A stretch of DNA of 64,000 nt. It comes from Agapanthus africanus. Its lineage: Eukaryota > Streptophyta > Magnoliopsida > Asparagales > Amaryllidaceae. Below, piece after piece: positions 59,896-64,000 of this stretch (position 1 is its first letter; every line of letters begins with the position of its first letter). The position numbers and the translations under genes are program-made. The stretch is from NCBI GenBank assembly GCA_030015575.1, contig JASDDO010000026.1, positions 194,643,739 through 194,707,738 of the forward strand, given 5' to 3'. The notes beneath the pieces were generated by a model. That model was not told the origin of the DNA and searched no databases. It saw only the letters and a program-made list of their open reading frames with translations.

Positions 59896-61142
59896 GAGAA
59901 GTCTTTGTAGACTACTTCAAATCTCATCATACGCCCGAAGAAGCGTCGTCAAGACATCAGCTCATGAAACGAGCTCTATCCTTTGCCTTTGTCAATGATA
60001 CACTATATAAGAGATCGTTTGACAGTTTGTGGCTAAGATGCTTAGGACCGAAAGTAGCAAGGAAAGTCGTCCAAGAAACTCACGATGGATTTTGTGGTTC
60101 CCATTAAGATGGGCCAAAGATAAAGTTAAAAATCAAGAGAATGGGTTACTATTAGCCCACAATGATTCAGGACTGCATTGAATATGCAAAGCAGTGTCAC
60201 TCATGCCAAATTCACGGGGACTTCATCCACCAGCATCCGAATCCGCTACACCCAACATTGTCTATCTGGCCATTCGAAATGTGGGGAACCAATATAATCG
60301 GGCCCATCGAACCAGTATCATCCAAGGGACATCGGTTCATGCTAACGACAACAGATTACTTCTCTAAGTGGGCAGAAGTAATATCGCTAAGAGAGGTGAA
60401 GGCGGAGAACATCCTCCATTTCTTCAGGACACATGTCATCTACCGGTTCGGCACTCCGCGGCGGATTATCTCGGATAACGGGCCAGCCTACAGAAACCAT
60501 AAGACCAGTCGCTTCGCACAGCAGCATAAAATAGATTGGAGATATTCTTCAGTCTATAACCCCTGAGCTAACGGTCTGGCTGAGGCTTTCAACAAGACCT
60601 TGACGAAGATCATAAGGAAGACGGTGTCAAGAAACAGAAAGGATTGGCAAGAGAGATTGTATGAAGCTCTTTGGGTTTATCGGACCACGTTCAAGATAGC
60701 CACTAATACAATGCCATTAACGTTGGTATTCGGAACGGAAGTAGTTCTCCCCTTGGAGATAGAACTACCCTCTTTATGAGTGGCAGTCCGACATGAGCTG
60801 ACGGATGAAGAAAATGCCTACCTTTGGCTTGAAGAGCTTGATGCCCTCGATGAAACTCGTCTCATGGCGCAGAAAAACCTAGAAGCTTACAAATCAGGTA
60901 TGACGCGCTCATACGAAAGACTGACTAGGACGAGAACGTTCCACTAAGGCAAACTCGTGTTAGTTGTAAAAAGACCTATGATTCCCAATCGTGCCAAATG
61001 GGGGAAATTCGAGCCAAACTATGAAGGTCCATATATCATAGACAAGGTCCACCAAGGTAGGGCCTACTTGCTCCTGGATATGCATGGCGAAAGACCCTTC
61101 CGGCTAATAAACGGCTGGTTCCTTAAGAAATACTACGCTTGA
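59896..61142 (+). pseudogene. Tat integrase (fossil)
   Basis: Zinc-binding end CIEYAKQCHSCQIHGDFIHQ (60174), core MWGTNIIGPIEPVSSKGHRF (60282), FSKWAEVISLREVKAENILH (60360) and RRIISDNGPAY (60460), then a further catalytic block near 60575. C-terminus KWGKFEPNYEGPYIIDKVHQ (60998) and GWFLKKYYA ending at 61139. No chromodomain. Broken in several places. Confidence 0.88.
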
Positions 61143-61254
61143 CAAGTCATGGCTCAGGTTAATGATGAATGACAACACTCGTGTCTGCTCGTTGTCTTCC
61201 TGAGTCCAACCTCTATAAGTAGTATCCGGCGAAACCTCACCTTAAAATCCCAAT

Positions 61255-61410
61255 GGACCGCAACGTCCTTAAACTAGCTACGGACCGAAATGTCCCTAAA
61301 CTAACAATGGACCGCAACGTACTTAAACTAGCTGTGGAATGAGACGTCCTTAAACTAACAATGGACCGAGATGTCTTTAAAGTAACAATAGACCGCAATG
61401 ACTTTAAACT
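61255..61410. repeat. 27 bp tandem repeat, six units, each with a small hairpin
   Basis: Units start at about 61255, 61282, 61309, 61336, 61363 and 61390. Each carries GGAC, six bases, GTCC (or one change from it) followed by TTAAACTA. The period is exactly 27 throughout. Confidence 0.85.
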
Positions 61411-61693
61411 AAATACGCCGCCTCAGGCACGGCGACAGTGGAATCCAGGTCCACAGGTCCCAACGGCGAGGATTGCAACTTAAGTCCTGCTGGCTGTACA
61501 ACCGCCCCGGTGGCGAAATTCCCCCTTAGTGTCGTTGGCTAATGGAGGAGTTAGTTAAAAAAAAATGGTACGTCCACAAGCAAAATGGGCACGGATGAAA
61601 ACCTGAAAGGGCTCTGTGAGTAAAAACAGCAGGACTGCCGGCGAGTTCGTGAAAACCCGAAAGGGCGCAGACTCGTAAAAAAAATCATGCGCA

Positions 61694-62213
61694 CTTGTAA
61701 GGTCCTCTCGACCTTGTGAGGAGAAAACACCCGCGTGAGATCCTTACGACTCACAAAAGGGAGAAACACACTTAGGGATCCCCACGATTCCTAAGGAGAA
61801 ATTACACTTATGAGATCCTCATGACTCGTAAGGAGAATTCCCCCAATGAGACCCTCATGGCTCGTAGGATTCAAAAGCCTTAAGCTACAGGGATCTGAAC
61901 CTGTTCTTAAGCCATCACACTCCCCAAGTTGCCCTACAAGCGGTTCAATATTGACCCTTGTATACAATCCACGAGCACAAATAAACATTTCCCCCACCAA
62001 GTCCCACTAACGACGAGGAATGTCCTCATCTGGTGAACGACAGTTGTAAGTCCTTTCGACTTATAAGAAAAAAACACTCTTGTAAGATCCTTACGACTTA
62101 TAAGAGAACATACACTTAGAAATCCTCACGACTCCTAAGGAGAAAACACACCTACGAGATTCTCACGACTCGTAGGGAGAAACACCTTTATGAGACCCTT
62201 CCGGCTCATGAAG
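61694..62213. repeat. Array of about ten hairpins with covarying arms
   Basis: Arms and positions: CTTGTAAGGTC/GACCTTGTGAG 61694-61720; GTGAG/CTCAC 61735-61754; CTTAGGGATC/GATTCCTAAG 61771-61795; CTTATGAG/CTCGTAAG 61807-61832; ATGAG/CTCGT 61846-61865; TTGTAAGTC/GACTTATAA 62044-62066; CTTGTAAG/CTTATAAG 62079-62104; CTTAG/CTAAG 62115-62139 (weak); CTACGAG/CTCGTAG 62152-62175; CTTTATGAG/CTCATGAAG 62186-62213. Six have a loop of exactly ten bases of the type ATCCTTACGA. GGAGAAA often follows the right arm. Two blocks, with unique sequence between 61866 and 62043. Confidence 0.85.
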
Positions 62214-62278
62214 TCAAAAGCCTTAGTCGACAGGATCTTAACCCTGTTTGCTAAGCCACCTTTGTTTGAATCGACAAA

Positions 62279-62530
62279 GGCAAATGATGATTCGCTCCTG
62301 GCAACAATTCCAGTGGTAGCGATGCTGATGCCTAGATTAGTATCAAATTCCAAGTCCTTTCACGGCAAATGATGATTCGGTCCTGGCAACAATCCCAGTG
62401 GTAGCGATGCTGATGCCTAGATTGGTATCAAATTCCAAGTCTTTTCACGGAAAATGATGATTCGCTCCTGGCCATATTCCAGTCGCAGCGATGCTGATGC
62501 TAAGATTGGTATCAGATCTCAAGTTCCACA
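62279..62530. repeat. 85 bp tandem repeat, about three units
   Basis: GGCAAATGATGATTCG starts units at 62279 and 62364, and a variant at 62449. The shared block TAGCGATGCTGATGC and AGATTGGTATCA follow in each. The third unit is the most diverged. Confidence 0.9.
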
Positions 62531-62588
62531 CTCGCAGCAAAAATCAGCAAGCCAAAAATGCATATGAAATAGACGAAATGATAGGGCA

Positions 62589-62675
62589 ACTCGCAAAAAA
62601 AAAATCAGCGAGTAAAATATATGCATATAAAAATAGAGAAAATGATTGGGCAACTCGCAATAAAAAGTAGCGAGT
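62589..62675. repeat. Two ACTCGC/GCGAGT hairpins in A-rich sequence
   Basis: ACTCGC 62589-62594 with GCGAGT 62608-62613, and ACTCGC 62653-62658 with GCGAGT 62670-62675; a degenerate third starts at 62530. Each is followed by AAA and preceded by GGGCA. Confidence 0.75.
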
Positions 62676-62904
62676 AAAGAAAAAGAAAAATAGCCGAAAT
62701 GATTGGGCACCGCGAAAAATAGCCGAAATGATTGGGCAATCGCGACTTTCACGATATAAAAGGCTGAAATGATAGAGCATTGCGGAAAAAAATGAAATGA
62801 AATGTTTGCCCCGCAGGAAGGATCACATTGACCACTGTATACAATCTATGGGCACAAACGAAAAGGGAACCATGTTGCCCCACCAGGCTTCGTCAAAGGG
62901 AAGC

Positions 62905-63430
62905 CAAGTCTCGATAGCTACATTTACAGCCTAGAGATCAACAACAGCGTTCTTCCTCCCTCCAGCAGGATGCAGACGCGGCATCAACATACGAAGCCAT
63001 GGCGAAGTTCCCAAGTTCTGTATCTCGACGGTTCACGGACAACCTAGAGACTACCTCGGAGCCATGGCAGAGTCCCTAGTTCCAAGTCTCGACGGCAACA
63101 TCTACAGCCTAGAGATCAACAACAACGTTCTTCCTCCCTCCAGCAGGATGCAGACGCGACATCAATAAACAGAGCCATGGAAAAGTCCCCTAGTTCCAAA
63201 TCTCAATGGTTCATGGACAACCTAGAGACTACATCGGAACTATGGCAGAGTCCCTAGTTCCAAGTCTCGACGACGACATCTACAGCCCAGAGATCGACAA
63301 CAACGTTCTTCCTCCCCCCCCCCCCCCAGCAGGATGCAGATGCGACATCAACAAACGGAGCCATGGCAAAGTCCCCTAGTTCCAAATCTCGATGGTCCAC
63401 AGAAAACCCGGAGACAACCTCGACATTCGT
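62905..63430. repeat. Tandem repeat of about 170-180 bp, about three units
   Basis: ACAGCCTAGAGATCAACAAC or a close form occurs near 62936, 63104 and 63282; AGCAGGATGCAGACGC and GCCATGG follow in each. Inside the unit the stretches starting GCCATGGC are themselves partly repeated. A run of Cs at about 63313-63328 marks the third unit. Confidence 0.85.
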
Positions 63431-64000
63431 CGCAATATTGCAGACACAATGTCAACAAACGAAGCAAAGGAAGATCCTTAGTTTCAGGGTCTTGACGGCA
63501 ACTCAAATGAGACTTGAAAGACTATCGGAGATCATCCCACTCCTGCGCGGAGTGGTCATGACTTATCGGGGCTCCCAGACTAAGCCTAACCTCAAGTAAA
63601 AAGCGACATGGAATATCCTTAAGGCTTGCTCTTTCGATGGTAATATCACTTGGAAGATTACTTGAAGACATCTTGTCCATCCCTCGAAGGGATCAGAGAC
63701 ACAACAGTCACGGGGCTACTCGAACAGCAAGATTGCGTATCGAGGAATACACCGGCCAACGTGACGGTACGACGGGTAAAAAAACCCTAGTACCACAGAC
63801 CGTAACGGACTTCTATTAGCAGGAGTTAACTGTGACGTTAGGACATCCTTGCGAGAACTTCTCGATTCGTCTTGATTCGTTGGGAAAATAATGTTCCTGC
63901 GAGAACTTCTCGACTCATCTCGACTCGTAGGGAAAAGCCTTAGGCAATGGGCATAAGGACCTATTTCCTAAGCACTGGGGCCCTGCAAGTCGGTCCAAGA

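Larger units (their letters stand above)
12203..64000 (+). mobile_element. Tat-lineage Gypsy element, base layer of the nest
   Basis: Two + strand blocks, 12203-15882 and 58890-64000, belong to one element, because the first ends inside the RT/RNase H part and the second begins there, at a Tekay insertion with flanks ATGAC/ACGAC. Domain order is protease, linker, RT, RNase H, archaeal-type RNase H, integrase; the doubled RNase H is the mark of the Tat/Ogre branch. The 5' LTR and gag lie beyond the LARD insertion and outside the window. The 3' end probably lies past 64000. Coding sequence is broken in many places (about ten or more). It must be older than every element inserted in it. Confidence 0.9.
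61143..64000 (+). other. Tat 3' non-coding tail, a mosaic of tandem arrays
   Basis: At least 2.9 kb after integrase without a gene. Tat/Ogre elements are known for satellite-like repeats here. In order: a 27 bp repeat (61255-61410), a hairpin array (61694-62213), an 85 bp repeat (62279-62530), AT-rich sequence with ACTCGC/GCGAGT hairpins (62530-62680), a repeat of about 170-180 bp (62905-63430), then unique sequence. The module AAAAGCCTTA...CTTAAGCC or CTAAGC recurs near 61866, 62216 and 63934. I cannot fix where the 3' LTR starts. Confidence 0.8.

Noticed and set aside
63545-63600. Start of the Tat 3' LTR near GGTCATGACTTATCGGGG
   Set aside because: No convincing polypurine tract before it and no second copy in the window to compare.

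Overview
This is plant nuclear DNA made entirely of nested LTR retrotransposons. I see no host gene, no tRNA or rRNA gene, no CRISPR and no bacterial feature. Plant origin rests on the lineages present: a Tat-type Gypsy element with a second (archaeal-type) RNase H, a Tekay-type chromovirus with a chromodomain, an Athila element primed by tRNA-Asp, and two Copia elements of one Tork/Angela-like family. The density of nesting suggests gene-poor chromatin of a repeat-rich angiosperm genome; the species cannot be told from the sequence.

Layout, outermost first. (1) A Tat Gypsy element on the + strand is the base layer. Its protease-to-RT part is at 12203-15882 and its RNase H, integrase and long 3' non-coding tail at 58890-64000. 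(2) At its left it is cut by a large non-autonomous (LARD-like) Tekay relative on the - strand, 1-12202, with about 4.4 kb LTRs at 1-4438 (about 15 bases outside the window) and 7767-12202. (3) Its RT/RNase H region is split by a Tekay chromovirus on the - strand, 15883-58889, LTRs 15883-18736 and 56016-58889, flanked by ATGAC/ACGAC. (4) That Tekay carries two insertions: an Athila element, 19242-42901 (+, flanks AGCAG/ATCAG), and Copia B, 44648-53270 (+, perfect ATAAC target duplication). (5) The Athila leader carries Copia A, 21105-31699 (+, perfect GCTCT duplication). (6) Copia B carries a 273 bp GC-rich insert of unknown origin, 46147-46419, between 7 bp direct repeats.

By-eye LTR divergence: Copia A about 1.2%, Copia B about 1.6%, LARD about 2%, Tekay about 5%, Athila about 6%. 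The nest order is certain from the junctions; the ages are only rough. All elements are fossils. Copia A is the best preserved; Copia B is heavily decayed inside although its LTRs are nearly identical.

The least ordinary signal is in the non-coding parts. Several unrelated elements carry arrays of short hairpins whose arms change together from copy to copy while the pairing is kept: at least thirteen in the LARD interior (5106-5818), about ten in the Tat tail (61694-62213) plus a 27 bp hairpin repeat (61255-61410), three two-tier hairpins in the Copia leader (25551-25760, with covarying partners at 47771-47980), and a set just upstream of the Athila polypurine tract (41212-41331), one of them capped by a GCAA tetraloop. 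I find these more interesting than the coding fossils.
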